A stretch of DNA of 47,551 bases from Defluviicoccus sp. (lineage in GTDB: Bacteria; Pseudomonadota; Alphaproteobacteria; MPNO01), in the NCBI GenBank assembly GCA_022823775.1, contig JAJEHI010000026.1, positions 1 to 47,551 on the forward strand. Direction: 5' to 3'. The position numbers and the translations under genes are program-made. Shown here piece after piece: positions 29,956-38,697 of the stretch (the first letter of the stretch is position 1; each line of letters starts with the position of its first letter). The notes beneath the pieces are model-generated. The model was not told the DNA's origin, made no database searches, and worked only from the letters and a program-made list of their open reading frames with translations.

Positions 29956-32847
29956 TTATGCCGCGTAGACCTTGCAGAGAGTCGTCTTCGTCTCCTGCAT
30001 CAGCGTGACCGAATCGTAGCCGTAGGTCTGCGCGGTGTTGCTGCTCTCGCCCAGGACGAAGGGGTCTGCGCCCTCCGGATACTTGTCCCTGAGGTCCTTG
30101 CCCTGGAAGTGCCCGCCGAAGTGGAAGGGCATGAACACCACCCCGGCCCCGACGCGTTCGGTGACCATGGCCATGACCTTGACCTTGGCCCCCTCGGCGC
30201 CTTCGACCCAGACCTGGGACCCGTTCCTGACGCCGAGATCGTTGGCGTCGCGCGGGTTGATCTCCACGAACATGTCCTGCTGGAGCTCGGCGAGCCAGCG
30301 GTTGGACCGCGACTCGTCGCCGCCGCCCTCGTATTCCACGAGACGGCCCGAGGTGAGGATCAGCGGATAGTCCTTGGAGAAATCCTTCTTCTGGATCGAG
30401 GCATACATGGTGGGCAGACGGTACAGCTTCCGATCCGAATAGGTCGGGTAGTCCTTCACCAGGTCGCGATCCGGAGCGTAGAGCGGCTCCCTGTGAAGCG
30501 GGATCGGATCCGGGAAGTTCCACACCACCGCACGCGCCTTGGCGTTGCCGAACGGTGCGCACTCGTGCTTGATCGCGACCCGCTGGATGCCGCCCGAGAG
30601 GTCGGTCTTCCAGTTGGTCTTCGCACCGGCGACGGCGTCGATCGCCTTACGCTCCTCCGCGGTCAGGTCCTTGTCCCATCCCAGGTCCATCAGCATCTGC
30701 ATGGTGAACTCGGGATAGCCGTCCTGGATCTCCGAACCGACCGAATACACGCCTTCGGCCAGCAGGTTCTCGCCCTTGCGCTCCACGCCGAACCTGGCGC
30801 GGAAGGTCAGGCCGCCCTCGGAGACCCGCTTGGACATGTCGTAGAGGTTGGGCGTGCCGGGATGCCCCATCTCGGCGGTGCCCCAGCAGGGCCACGGCAT
30901 CCCGTAATAGTCGCCGTCCGCGGGACCGCCCACGGCCTGCAGCGTCGTCCTGTCGAACGTGTGCTGGTTGGCCATGTGCAGCTTGAGCCGCTCGGGCGAC
31001 TGACCGGTGTAGCCGATGGTCCACATGCCCGCGTTGATCTCGCGGGTGATGTCCTCGACCAGGGGCTCGTCGCCGTTCACCTTGATGTTGCGGAAGAACC
31101 GGTCGGCCCATCCGAACTTCTTGGCGAACTTCGCCATGATCACCTGGTCGGGCAGGCTCTCGAACAGCGGCTCGACGACCTTGTCGCGCCACTGGATCGA
31201 GCGGTTCGACGCGGTCACCGAGCCGTACGTCTCGAACTGGGTCGAGGCGGGCAGCAGGTAGACCCCGTCGGTGCGGTCGTGAAGCACGGCGGAGACGGTG
31301 GGATACGGGTCGATGACGACCAGCATGTCCAGCTTCTCCATCGCGGTCTTCATTTCCACGAGGCGGGTCTGCGAGTTGGGGGCGTGGCCCCAGAGGACCA
31401 TGGCGCGGACATTGTCCGGCTGGTCCATGTTCTTCTTGTCTTCCAGAACGCCGTCGATCCATCGGGACACCGGGATGCCCTTCAGGTTCATCAGCTTCTT
31501 TTCCTTGCCGTCGGCGGTCTTGAGGGTCGCGAACTGACCCTTGAGCCAGTTCAGATCCTCTTTCCAGACCCGCGCCCAGTGCGCCCAGGCGCCGGCCGAG
31601 AGGCCGTAATAGCCGGGCAGGGTGTGGGACAGGATGCCGAGATCGGTCGCGCCCTGGACGTTGTCATGGCCGCGGAAGATGTTGGTTCCGCCGCCGGACG
31701 TGCCCATGTTGCCCAGCGCCAGCTGCAGCACGCAGTAGGCCCGCGTGTTGTTGTTGCCGTTGGTATGCTGGGTGCCGCCCATGCACCAGATCACGGTGCC
31801 GGGGCGGTGGTTGGCCATGGTGCGGGCGACGCGGCGAAGCTGCGAGCCCGGCGTGCCGGTCACGCGTTCGACCTCCGCCGGATTCCACTTCTTCACTTCC
31901 TCGCGGATCTGGTCCATTCCCCAGACCCGGGTGCGGATGAACTCCTTGTCCTCCCACCCGTTCTCGAAGAGGTGCCAGACGATGCCCCAGATCAGGGCCA
32001 CGTCCGAGCCCGGACGGAACCGCACATATTCGTCGGCATGCGCCGCGGTCCTGGTGAACCGGGGGTCGCAGACGATCAGCGGCGCGTTGTTCTGCTCCTT
32101 GGCGCGAAGCACGTGCAGGAGCGAGACCGGATGCGCCTCCGCGGGGTTGCCGCCGATGAGGAAGATGGCGCGGCTGTTGTGGATGTCGTTGTAGGAGTTG
32201 GTCATGGCGCCGTAGCCCCATGTGTTCGCAACCCCCGCGACGGTCGTCGAGTGGCAGATCCGCGCCTGGTGATCCACGTTGTTCGAGCCCCAGTAGGCCG
32301 CGAACTTGCGGAACAGGTAAGCCTGCTCGTTCGAGAACTTCGCCGAGCCCAGCCAGTAGACGCTGTCGGGTCCGCTTTCCTTGCGGATCTTCATCATGCC
32401 GTCGCCGATCTCGGCGATCGCCTGATCCCAGCTGATCCGCTGCCACTTCCCGCCGGCCTTCTTCATCGGGTACTTGAGCCGGCGTTCGCCGTTCGCATGC
32501 TCGCGGACCGCCGCGCCCTTGGCGCAATGGGCGCCGAGATTGAACGGGCTGTCCCAGCCGGGCTCCTGCCCGACCCAGACGCCGTTGTTGACCTCGGCGA
32601 GGACCGAGCAGCCGACCGAGCAGTGGGTGCAGACCGACTTGACGGTCTTCACGGCCCCCCGGACGGCTTTCTGCGCGCTCGCCCCGGTGACCATCCCGCC
32701 GGTGGCGCCGATCGCTGCCAGCCCGCCGATGGCGAGGCCGGACCCGCGAATGAAGGCCCGCCGGTCGACCGATGTCTGCGAAATGTTCGAAAGGAGCGAA
32801 GTCCGCTGGGGGCGTCTCGCAACCCCGTTGGTCTTTTTCCTTAACAT
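29956..32847 (-). CDS. Formate dehydrogenase alpha (catalytic) subunit, Cys type
   Basis: A 963-residue molybdopterin (bis-MGD) oxidoreductase. A twin-arginine signal, SVDRRAFIRGSGLAIGGLAA, lies near residues 27-46. A 4Fe-4S cluster is bound by Cys73, 76, 80 and 108 (SVCTHCSVGCS...GAHCAKG). The Mo/W ligand is Cys198 in HQARICHSTTVAG, coded TGC and not TGA, so this is not a selenoprotein. The substrate-binding His199 follows. The C-terminal dinucleotide-binding domain starts near residue 800, with PLILTSGRLVEYEGGGDESR. The ATG follows a strong GGAGGTTAAG. The TAT signal places the enzyme on the periplasmic side. Mo and W cannot be told apart from sequence, but a TupBC-like transporter lies 14 kb away. 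Confidence 0.95.
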   Translation of the reverse strand: MLRKKTNGVARRPQRTSLLSNISQTSVDRRAFIRGSGLAIGGLAAIGATGGMVTGASAQKAVRGAVKTVKSVCTHCSVGCSVLAEVNNGVWVGQEPGWDSPFNLGAHCAKGAAVREHANGERRLKYPMKKAGGKWQRISWDQAIAEIGDGMMKIRKESGPDSVYWLGSAKFSNEQAYLFRKFAAYWGSNNVDHQARICHSTTVAGVANTWGYGAMTNSYNDIHNSRAIFLIGGNPAEAHPVSLLHVLRAKEQNNAPLIVCDPRFTRTAAHADEYVRFRPGSDVALIWGIVWHLFENGWEDKEFIRTRVWGMDQIREEVKKWNPAEVERVTGTPGSQLRRVARTMANHRPGTVIWCMGGTQHTNGNNNTRAYCVLQLALGNMGTSGGGTNIFRGHDNVQGATDLGILSHTLPGYYGLSAGAWAHWARVWKEDLNWLKGQFATLKTADGKEKKLMNLKGIPVSRWIDGVLEDKKNMDQPDNVRAMVLWGHAPNSQTRLVEMKTAMEKLDMLVVIDPYPTVSAVLHDRTDGVYLLPASTQFETYGSVTASNRSIQWRDKVVEPLFESLPDQVIMAKFAKKFGWADRFFRNIKVNGDEPLVEDITREINAGMWTIGYTGQSPERLKLHMANQHTFDRTTLQAVGGPADGDYYGMPWPCWGTAEMGHPGTPNLYDMSKRVSEGGLTFRARFGVERKGENLLAEGVYSVGSEIQDGYPEFTMQMLMDLGWDKDLTAEERKAIDAVAGAKTNWKTDLSGGIQRVAIKHECAPFGNAKARAVVWNFPDPIPLHREPLYAPDRDLVKDYPTYSDRKLYRLPTMYASIQKKDFSKDYPLILTSGRLVEYEGGGDESRSNRWLAELQQDMFVEINPRDANDLGVRNGSQVWVEGAEGAKVKVMAMVTERVGAGVVFMPFHFGGHFQGKDLRDKYPEGADPFVLGESSNTAQTYGYDSVTLMQETKTTLCKVYAA

Positions 32848-32951
32848 CTTAACCTCCGTGAGGCGTCCCGGACGGTGCCGGTTCGCCGGGTTTCACGTCG
32901 CGATGGCCGCGGGGCGTCTCGCTACCGTTGGCCATCCTTCCGATCCTCGGA

Positions 32952-33143
32952 TCAGAAGCGGGCGCTCTCGAAATAGGCGCGGGTATGCTGTGTGTCCCGC
33001 AGCCCTTCGCCGGTGTCTTCCGCCGTCGCCGCCTTGGCCGTCGTGCCCGCGGCTGCCGCTACCGCGGCTGCCGGAACCGATACCGAGGCGAGCTTGAGGA
33101 AGTCGCGGCGTTTCGTCGGTTCGCCCTTCTTTTCCCTGGGCAT
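32952..33143 (-). CDS. Formate dehydrogenase-region TAT-signal peptide protein
   Basis: A 63-residue protein with a twin-arginine motif KRRDFLKLASVSVPAAAVAA, then a short charged tail ending HTRAYFESARF. It matches the small 'formate dehydrogenase region TAT target' family, always found beside fdh genes and of unknown role. The ATG follows GGAGGAGGAGAC. It is placed between the TorD chaperone and fdhA. Confidence 0.88.
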   Translation of the reverse strand: MPREKKGEPTKRRDFLKLASVSVPAAAVAAAAGTTAKAATAEDTGEGLRDTQHTRAYFESARF

Positions 33144-33196
33144 GTCTCCTCCTCCATTGACTCACGTCCAGTCTAGCACAGACTTTCTTATAGCTC

Positions 33197-33805
33197 CTAG
33201 CCGGAAATCAGACGGAAAGCTTCTTTTTCGATTTCCATGAAAGCCCGGCCGGCCGAGCCGACCGGCGCGTAAAACACTGAATTCCTTGCGCTTTCCAGGT
33301 CCGAAAAGAAATGACCCGCCCACGGGCCGATATGCCGGTCGAAGAATCTTTTCGACCGGTCGAGCGAAATCGGCTCGGCGAAGCGTCCGACGATCATTCC
33401 GGCCATCATCTCGAACAGGCTGGCGATGTGGTCCTCGGGCTCGAAAACGTCGTCGGCGCGGACGATCCCGAGCGCCTTCATGTCGTCGCGCAGCGCCGCC
33501 AGCGGCTTCTCGTTCAGGAAGCCGGTCAGGTAGTAGCTCGCATAGGGCAGAAGCTCGCCCCGTCCGAGTCCGATGAACAGCGTGTTGTACTCGTCCTCGA
33601 CGGCCTCCGGCCCGGTCGCGGCGGCGATCCGGGCGAGCGTGCGGACCGCCCGGCCGACCTCGCTGTCGTCGCCGGTGAGCGCGGCCGACTTCCGCAGCAG
33701 CTCCGCGTCCGGCGGCCGCGCCATCAGCGCGCCCAGGAAGTCGTACATCCCGGCGCGGAGCCGGTCCTCCTCCGGGACCCGCGGGTTGGGCGATGCCTCG
33801 GTCAT
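33197..33805 (-). CDS. TorD/DmsD-family chaperone for formate dehydrogenase
   Basis: A 202-residue all-helical chaperone that binds TAT signals of molybdoenzymes and helps cofactor insertion. It has the family motif VFEPEDHIASLFEMM (about 119-133) and an N-terminal helix RLRAGMYDFLGALMARPPDA. A middle segment DEYNTLFIGLGRGELLPYAS is also typical. Its ATG overlaps the stop of the DUF3306 gene by four bases. It precedes the TAT peptide and fdhA genes, so FdhA is the likely client. Confidence 0.92.
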   Translation of the reverse strand: MTEASPNPRVPEEDRLRAGMYDFLGALMARPPDAELLRKSAALTGDDSEVGRAVRTLARIAAATGPEAVEDEYNTLFIGLGRGELLPYASYYLTGFLNEKPLAALRDDMKALGIVRADDVFEPEDHIASLFEMMAGMIVGRFAEPISLDRSKRFFDRHIGPWAGHFFSDLESARNSVFYAPVGSAGRAFMEIEKEAFRLISG

Positions 33806-34440
33806 TCGTCCGGTCCTCTCGTCCCGCCGCCGTCAGGGTCCGCGAAGGCGAAGCGCATGTGGCGCCGCGCCGGCGGCCCGGGCGGGGCCTCTTCGCCCGG
33901 TTCGGGCGGTTCGGGTTGGGGAGCCTCCTCTTCCGGCCCGGACACGGCCTCCGCCGTCTCCGTCCCCTCCGGATCGTCCGGGGCCGCGTCTTCTTCCTCC
34001 GGCTCCGCGTCCGGTTCGGCCCCGTCCCCGGCGGCCTTGGCGAGGTCCTCCTCGCGGACCATCCCCCTGCCCACCTGGTAGACCGATTGCAGGTCCGCGA
34101 CCACCGTGGCGGCGTCGCTGAAGTCCTCGCCGTAATCGAGCAGCTCGTCGAGATTGGCCAGCACCGGGTTGGAGAGCCAGAGCCTTCTCAGCGCTCGCCG
34201 GCGCAGCCTGTCGGGCACCGCCTTCGCCATGAAGGCCGAGAAATCGTCGCCCTGCTTCAGGCTGTCGGGATCCGGCAGGTCGAGCTCGGCCAGCACCTCT
34301 TCGTCCGACTTTTCCTCGAGCGCCTTGCGCTCGTCGTCGGCCTTCCCGTCCTCCAGGGCCTCGGCGTCGGCGCGCTTCTCGGCCTCGACCGCCGCCTTGC
34401 GGCGCGACCAGAAATCGCGGCCTTCCGTCTCTCCGGTCAA
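33802..34440 (-). CDS. DUF3306 protein
   Basis: A 212-residue protein of the DUF3306 family, known from formate dehydrogenase clusters but functionally undefined. The N-terminal half has TEGRDFWSRRKAAVEAEKRA and LPDPDSLKQGDDFSAFMAKA, then RRRALRRLWLSNPVLANLDE, the most conserved part. The C-terminal 90 residues are acidic and proline-rich, with no fold visible. I choose TTG 34440 because it overlaps the DUF3305 stop (TTGA) and gives the normal family N-terminus. Confidence 0.88.
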   Translation of the reverse strand: MTGETEGRDFWSRRKAAVEAEKRADAEALEDGKADDERKALEEKSDEEVLAELDLPDPDSLKQGDDFSAFMAKAVPDRLRRRALRRLWLSNPVLANLDELLDYGEDFSDAATVVADLQSVYQVGRGMVREEDLAKAAGDGAEPDAEPEEEDAAPDDPEGTETAEAVSGPEEEAPQPEPPEPGEEAPPGPPARRHMRFAFADPDGGGTRGPDE

Positions 34441-35030
34441 TGCAGCCGTTCCCCGCCGCCCCGGCGCGGCGCGCGGTAGACGTCGGTAAGCTGGCGGATC
34501 CGGGGATCGCCCCTGCCGTCCTCCGCTTCGCCCTTCTTGCGGTTGTCGCGCCGGCGCTTGACGAATTCCTCGTCCTCGTGGTGCTCCTCGACGAAGTCGC
34601 GGACCCAGGCCGCGAGCCCTTCGGGCATCGGCACCTGCTCGACGATCTCCTCGCCGCTGTCGAGATAGTCCTGCGCCTCGTAGGGCGAGGCGGTGGCGAG
34701 CACCACCTCGAGCTCGTGCCCGGCGTCCTCGTCCTCGGTCTCGCGCAGCACCACGTAGACCGCCGGCACCCGCGCGGACAGCCCGGCCAGGTAGGCCTCG
34801 GTGTCGGACGCCCAGAGTTCCATCGCCACCGTGGCGGCGTGATAATCGACCGTGTCGCCCTCGCGCCGCAGCTCCCGCCAGTCGGCCTCGCCCGCGCCCG
34901 GCATCACGTCGACCACCTGCCACGTCCAGCGCGCCCAGCGCGTCACCCCCGGCGACCTGCGGATCACGATGCCGAGAGGCACCGACACGTCGCTCGGGTG
35001 CATCACCCGCACCGCCTTCTGCTCGGACAA
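34437..35030 (-). CDS. DUF3305 protein
   Basis: A 197-residue member of DUF3305, with SVPLGIVIRRSPGVTRWARW and TVAMELWASDTEAYLAGLSA, VYVVLRETEDED and EIVEQVPMPEGLAAWVRDFV. It is the first gene of the fdh operon on this strand; the family always accompanies DUF3306 and formate dehydrogenase. The TTG start at 35030 with GGGAGCGGGAA upstream is likely; an ATG at 35003 is an alternative that removes nine residues. Confidence 0.88.
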   Translation of the reverse strand: MSEQKAVRVMHPSDVSVPLGIVIRRSPGVTRWARWTWQVVDVMPGAGEADWRELRREGDTVDYHAATVAMELWASDTEAYLAGLSARVPAVYVVLRETEDEDAGHELEVVLATASPYEAQDYLDSGEEIVEQVPMPEGLAAWVRDFVEEHHEDEEFVKRRRDNRKKGEAEDGRGDPRIRQLTDVYRAPRRGGGERLH

Positions 35031-35105
35031 TTCCCGCTCCCGCCCGTCAGGACCGGCGGATTATGGGCGGAGCGCCGGCCCCGCGCCAGACGAAAAGGGC
35101 CACCC

Positions 35106-35214
35106 GCCCCTCACCCCGGCCCTCTCCCCCCGGGGAGAGGGGGATTCGCGCGGCGTCGCCCATTCCTCCTCACCTTCTCCCCTCCCGCGTGCGGGAGAGG
35201 CCGGGGGAGGGCGG
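35106..35214. repeat. Family A double-hairpin repeat, copy 5
   Basis: Located between two divergently transcribed genes of the formate dehydrogenase locus, unlike the other full copies, which follow stop codons. CCTCTCCCCCCGGGGAGAGG hairpin, then CCCCTCCCGCGTGCGGGAGA and the GGGGGAGGGCGG tail. It occupies most of the promoter region. Confidence 0.85.
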
Positions 35215-35295
35215 AGGCCCACCGCCAAACGTCTTGCCACGCGCGGCTCGTGGCGCCTAGGCTGCGCGACGCCCGACGCACCGGAGGAGGACGCG

Positions 35296-37257
35296 TTGGC
35301 CAAGACCCTCATTCTCTGCGACTGCCTGGGGAGCCAGGCGGTCGACCGCGACGCGATCGGCGCGCACGCCGAAATCGTCTGCTCGCGGATCCACAACGCG
35401 CTCTGCACGACCGAGATCGAGGACGCGGCGAAGGCGATCGCGGACGGCGATGCGATCGTCGCCTGCCAGCAGGAGCGGCCCCGCTTCGAGGAGCTCGCCG
35501 GGGAGATCGGCGCGCCGGTGCCCGATTTCGTCGACATCCGCGACCGCGCCGGGTGGTCCGACGAGGCGGAGAGGGCCGGACCCAAGCAGGCCGCCCTGGT
35601 CGCCGAGGCGCTGCTGCCGCCGCCGTCGGCGCGGACCGTCGACGTCGAGTCCGAGGGGCGCTGCCTGGTGATCGGCAAGTCGGCCGTGGCGCTTCCCGCC
35701 GCGGAACGACTCTCCGGCGCGCTCGCGGTCACCGCGCTGCTGACCGACGCGGACGACGATCTTCCGCTCGACCGCGGCTTCGAGGCGATAGCGGGCCAGC
35801 TGGTGCAGGCTTCCGGCGCGCTCGGCGGGTTCCGGCTGCGCATCGACGGCTTCCGCCAGGTCGAGCCCGGCGGGCGCGGCGGGTTCGCGCTGACCGACCC
35901 GCGCGACGGCGCGCGATCCGAGTGCGACCTGATCCTCGACCTGTCGGGCGGGACGCCGCTGTTCCCGGCGCCGGAGAAGCGGGAGGGTTATCTGCGCGCC
36001 GACCCGGGCGACCCCAACGCGGTCGCCGCGGCGGTGTTCGAGGCGGGCCAGACGGTCGGCACCTTCGAGAAGCCGCTCTACGTGCGCCTCGACGAGACGC
36101 TGTGCGCGCATTCGAGGGCCGGCCAGGCGGGCTGCTCCAAATGCCTCGACGCCTGCCCGACCTCGGCGATCGCGCCGGCCGGCGATCATGTGGCGCTTGA
36201 CCCGATGGTTTGCGCCGGCTGCGGCGCCTGCGCGGCGCTCTGCCCCTCGGGCGCGATAACCTACGACGCGCCGCCGACCGCGGAGCTCTACCGCCGCATG
36301 GAGACGCTGGCGTCGGCCTACCGCGAGGCGGGCGGGGAGGCGCCGCGGCTGCTGGTCGTCGATTCCGGCTTCGGCGCCGAGATGGTGGCGCTGTTCGCCC
36401 GCTTCGGGCGCGGACTGCCGGCCGACGTCATTCCGTTCGAGCTTGAGACGCTCGCTCATTTCGGCCATGCCGAGATGCTGGCCGCGCTCGCCACCGGCTT
36501 CGCCTCGGTCGACATCCTGCTCGCGCCCAGGTCCGAGCGCGAGGTGCTGGAGGGCGAGCTCGCGCTCGCCGCCGCGTTGGGGGGCGCCGGGCGGCTCCGC
36601 CTGCTCGACCTCGGCGATCCCGACGCGCTGGACGAGGCGCTCTACGGCGTCGAGGTAAAGCCGCCCGACGCCGAGCCCGTCCTGCCGATGGGATCGCGGC
36701 GACAGGTGGCGAGGCTCGCGGCCAAGGCGCTCAACCCGGGCAGCGCCGAAACCCTCGAACTGCCCAAGGGCGCGCCCTACGGCGCCATCGAGGTCGACGA
36801 GGAGGCCTGCACGCTCTGCCTCGCCTGCGTTTCGCTCTGCCCCTCGGGCGCGCTCGCCGACAACCCGGACAAGCCGCAGCTCCGCTTCCAGGAGGACGCC
36901 TGCCTGCAATGCGGGCTCTGCAAACAGGTCTGCCCGGAGGACGCGGTGGCGCTCAAGCCGCGGCTCGACCTCTCCGACGCCGCGTTCGACCAGAAGGTGA
37001 TGAACGAGGAAGAGCCCTACGAGTGCATCGAGTGCGGCAAGCCGTTCGGCGTGAAATCGACCGTCGAGCGCATCGTCGAGCAGCTCGCCGGCAAGCACTC
37101 GATGTTCGGCACCGAGGACGCGTCCCGCATGATCCGCATGTGCGACGACTGCCGCATCGCCGCCCAGTACCACGCCGAGAACAACCCCTTCGCCGCCGGC
37201 GACCGCCCCCGGGTGCGGGTGAGCGACGACTACTTCTCCAAGCGCCGGGACCATTGA
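35296..37257 (+). CDS. Multi-cluster 4Fe-4S protein of the formate dehydrogenase locus
   Basis: A 653-residue soluble iron-sulfur protein. The N-terminal part (1-260) begins MAKTLILCDCLGSQAVDRDA, with a few Cys but no known fold. Ferredoxin pairs follow: CSKCLDACPTSAI and CAGCGACAALCPSGAI (about 280-325), and CTLCLACVSLCPSGAL and CLQCGLCKQVCPEDAV (about 504-555). A C-terminal CxxC motif (YECIECGKPFG, and MCDDCR) could bind metal. Such proteins accompany DUF3305/DUF3306 and TorD in alphaproteobacterial fdh clusters and are thought to serve electron transfer or maturation. The TTG start at 35296 has GGAGGAGGA seven bases before it and gives the typical N-terminus. It is divergent from the fdh operon. 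Confidence 0.9.
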   Translation: MAKTLILCDCLGSQAVDRDAIGAHAEIVCSRIHNALCTTEIEDAAKAIADGDAIVACQQERPRFEELAGEIGAPVPDFVDIRDRAGWSDEAERAGPKQAALVAEALLPPPSARTVDVESEGRCLVIGKSAVALPAAERLSGALAVTALLTDADDDLPLDRGFEAIAGQLVQASGALGGFRLRIDGFRQVEPGGRGGFALTDPRDGARSECDLILDLSGGTPLFPAPEKREGYLRADPGDPNAVAAAVFEAGQTVGTFEKPLYVRLDETLCAHSRAGQAGCSKCLDACPTSAIAPAGDHVALDPMVCAGCGACAALCPSGAITYDAPPTAELYRRMETLASAYREAGGEAPRLLVVDSGFGAEMVALFARFGRGLPADVIPFELETLAHFGHAEMLAALATGFASVDILLAPRSEREVLEGELALAAALGGAGRLRLLDLGDPDALDEALYGVEVKPPDAEPVLPMGSRRQVARLAAKALNPGSAETLELPKGAPYGAIEVDEEACTLCLACVSLCPSGALADNPDKPQLRFQEDACLQCGLCKQVCPEDAVALKPRLDLSDAAFDQKVMNEEEPYECIECGKPFGVKSTVERIVEQLAGKHSMFGTEDASRMIRMCDDCRIAAQYHAENNPFAAGDRPRVRVSDDYFSKRRDH

Positions 37258-37306
37258 GGGGGGGCGGACGCAGCGCCCGGCTCCTCCCCCTAACGGACGG
37301 TCGGCC

Positions 37307-37729
37307 TTATCCGGCTTCCCACGGATTCACCACCGCGACGCCCGTGTCGGAGAAATCCCTGACATTGCGGGTCGCCACCTCCATGCTTCGGGAGCGGGCG
37401 ATGGCCGCGATCTGGCAATCGGCCGGAGAAACGGGCCGTCCGGCGCGTCGGCGCGCCGCGGCGATGTCGGCGTAGGCGCGCGCCGCGTCACTGTCGAACG
37501 GCAGCACACGGCCTTCGAAATCCTCCCGAAGCATGGCCTCGATCTGCGTGGCGAGTCCGTCCCGGCGTCGCCCCGCCGGCATCAGCGCGACGCCGAAGCG
37601 GAGTTCCGCTTCGCCGATTGCCGAGAAGTACAGGTCTTCCACGGCATATTCCGCCGTCCATGCCTCGACGGATGGATGGGGCGGCAGGCGCAACAGCTCC
37701 GAAAGGACGTTGGTGTCCAGCAGGATCAC
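37307..37729 (-). CDS. vapC: VapC-type PIN-domain toxin
   Basis: A 140-residue PIN-domain RNase. The four acidic residues are visible: Asp in MILLDTNVLSELLR, Glu in AIGEAELRFG, Asp in RPVSPADCQIAAIA and Asp in ATRNVRDFSDTGVAV. The ending VVNPWE is typical of FitB-like VapC toxins that cut tRNA or other structured RNA. It follows its antitoxin by ten bases and is the second gene of the operon. Confidence 0.93.
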   Translation of the reverse strand: MILLDTNVLSELLRLPPHPSVEAWTAEYAVEDLYFSAIGEAELRFGVALMPAGRRRDGLATQIEAMLREDFEGRVLPFDSDAARAYADIAAARRRAGRPVSPADCQIAAIARSRSMEVATRNVRDFSDTGVAVVNPWEAG

Positions 37730-37739
37730 CGTTGCAACC

Positions 37740-37982
37740 CTAGTCGAACCGCGGCGGTTCGCGTCCGGGCCCGCGCGCCGGCAACTCCAGATCCGCCCCG
37801 CCCAGAGGGGCGAACCGGGCGCGGATGAGACTCGCCAGGTCTTGCGAGCGCGGCTTGGGCCCGACAGCCTTGCGCAGGATAATCCGCGCTTCCTCCTCCA
37901 TGGAGCGGCCGTTCCCCGCCGCGCGAATCCGCAGCCGGGACTTCACCTCGTCATCGAGATTGCGGATCGTGATGCTCGCCAT
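37740..37982 (-). CDS. FitA/VapB-like RHH antitoxin
   Basis: An 80-residue antitoxin. The N-terminal ribbon-helix-helix is MASITIRNLDDEVKSRLRIR, with RSMEEEARIILRKAV as the second helix. The C-terminal tail (LIRARFAPLGGADLELPARG) is the part that would enter the PIN toxin site. It is of the FitA type, pairing with FitB-like toxins. The ATG is preceded by GGGGGGCGCGGTC, with GGAGG further upstream. A good promoter sits at 38012-38040. Confidence 0.9.
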   Translation of the reverse strand: MASITIRNLDDEVKSRLRIRAAGNGRSMEEEARIILRKAVGPKPRSQDLASLIRARFAPLGGADLELPARGPGREPPRFD

Positions 37983-38011
37983 GACCGCGCCCCCCGTTTA
38001 CCTCCAGTTGA

Positions 38012-38040
38012 AAATTAGTCGCCGATTGCGATGCAATCAA
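38012..38040 (-). promoter_or_regulatory. Promoter of the antitoxin-toxin operon
   Basis: On the minus strand TTGATT, a 17 bp spacer and TAATTT, about 30 bp before the antitoxin ATG. The -10 box overlaps the stop codon of the upstream gene. Confidence 0.55.
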
Positions 38041-38614
38041 GAGCGTCCGGCTTCGTCGGGTATCGCCCCGCCCCCGGCCAGCGCAAGCCGATCGCCCGGC
38101 ACGGGTAGCGCCCCCGGCGCGGGCGCGCCGCGGGGAGCGGCCAGCCCGCGGGCTCGGCGACCGCCGCGAACCTGGGCGCCGCGGGCGAATCGTCGATCCG
38201 CCACAGCCCCATCTCGACCCCGAAATAGCCGTCGGCCCCGCGGCCGATCCGGTTCAGCGCGTGGATGACGGCGCGGTGCTCCGGGCTCAGCCGCTCCGCC
38301 AGCCAGACGGCGGCGGGCGCCCCGGCCGCCTCCGCGCGCGCCAGCAGCGTGCCGAGGCAGGCACGGTCGGACTCGCCGAGCTGCGCCCCGACCGCCACCG
38401 CCGCGCCCGTCACCGCGTCCCGGCACAGGAAACCCGCGCGGTCCGGTCCGGCCTCCAGCGTCCCCGCCGCCGGCGCGAGGCGGAGGCCCAGCGCGTCGTC
38501 CAGCATGCGCAGGCGCTCCGGGTCGGCGAACCACGGGGCGAAGCCGGACGGTTCGCGCTCCCACAGGGTTTCGAGGTCGATGCGCTCCAGTCGGCCGAGT
38601 TCGGGAGGGTGCAT
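38015..38614 (-). CDS. Nuclease-fold protein with degenerate active site
   Basis: A 199-residue protein similar to the restriction-endonuclease-like family around DUF4268: LERIDLETLWEREPSGFAPW near the start, then a central LGTLLARAEAAGAPAAVWLA, HRAVIHALNRIGRGADGYFG and VEMGLWRIDDSPAAPRFAAV. In active relatives the core reads D...VVIENQLE.DH.HLGQLL. Here the same stretch reads RDAVTGAAVAVGAQLGESDRA, so the catalytic Glu of ExQ is Gly. The protein has probably lost cleavage and may bind nucleic acid or protein only. The ATG at 38614 follows GGAAGGAGACCCGC. It is flanked by two toxin-antitoxin modules. Confidence 0.7.
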   Translation of the reverse strand: MHPPELGRLERIDLETLWEREPSGFAPWFADPERLRMLDDALGLRLAPAAGTLEAGPDRAGFLCRDAVTGAAVAVGAQLGESDRACLGTLLARAEAAGAPAAVWLAERLSPEHRAVIHALNRIGRGADGYFGVEMGLWRIDDSPAAPRFAAVAEPAGWPLPAARPRRGRYPCRAIGLRWPGAGRYPTKPDALDCIAIGD

Positions 38615-38654
38615 GCGGGTCTCCTTCCTGCCGAGGGTCCGGATCGCGGGCATG

Positions 38655-38686
38655 AAAAAGGGCGCCCGGGTTTCCCCGGCGCCCTT
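38655..38686 (-). terminator. Strong hairpin with T-run between parDE and the nuclease-like gene
   Basis: Arms AAGGGCGCC and GGCGCCCTT, followed on the minus strand by TTTTTC. It can end parDE transcripts. It also lies inside the leader of the downstream gene, after that gene's own predicted promoter, so it may act as an attenuator. An outer pair GATCGCGG/CCGCGATC surrounds it. Confidence 0.8.
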
Positions 38687-38697
38687 CGCCGCGATCA

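Noticed and set aside
29752..32844. 1030-codon plus-strand frame opposite fdhA
   Set aside because: It is the antisense of a certain catalytic subunit with all motifs; His/Val/Arg-rich translation without family features.
29956..32847. Selenocysteine in formate dehydrogenase
   Set aside because: The active-site codon is TGC, not TGA, and no insertion hairpin is needed.
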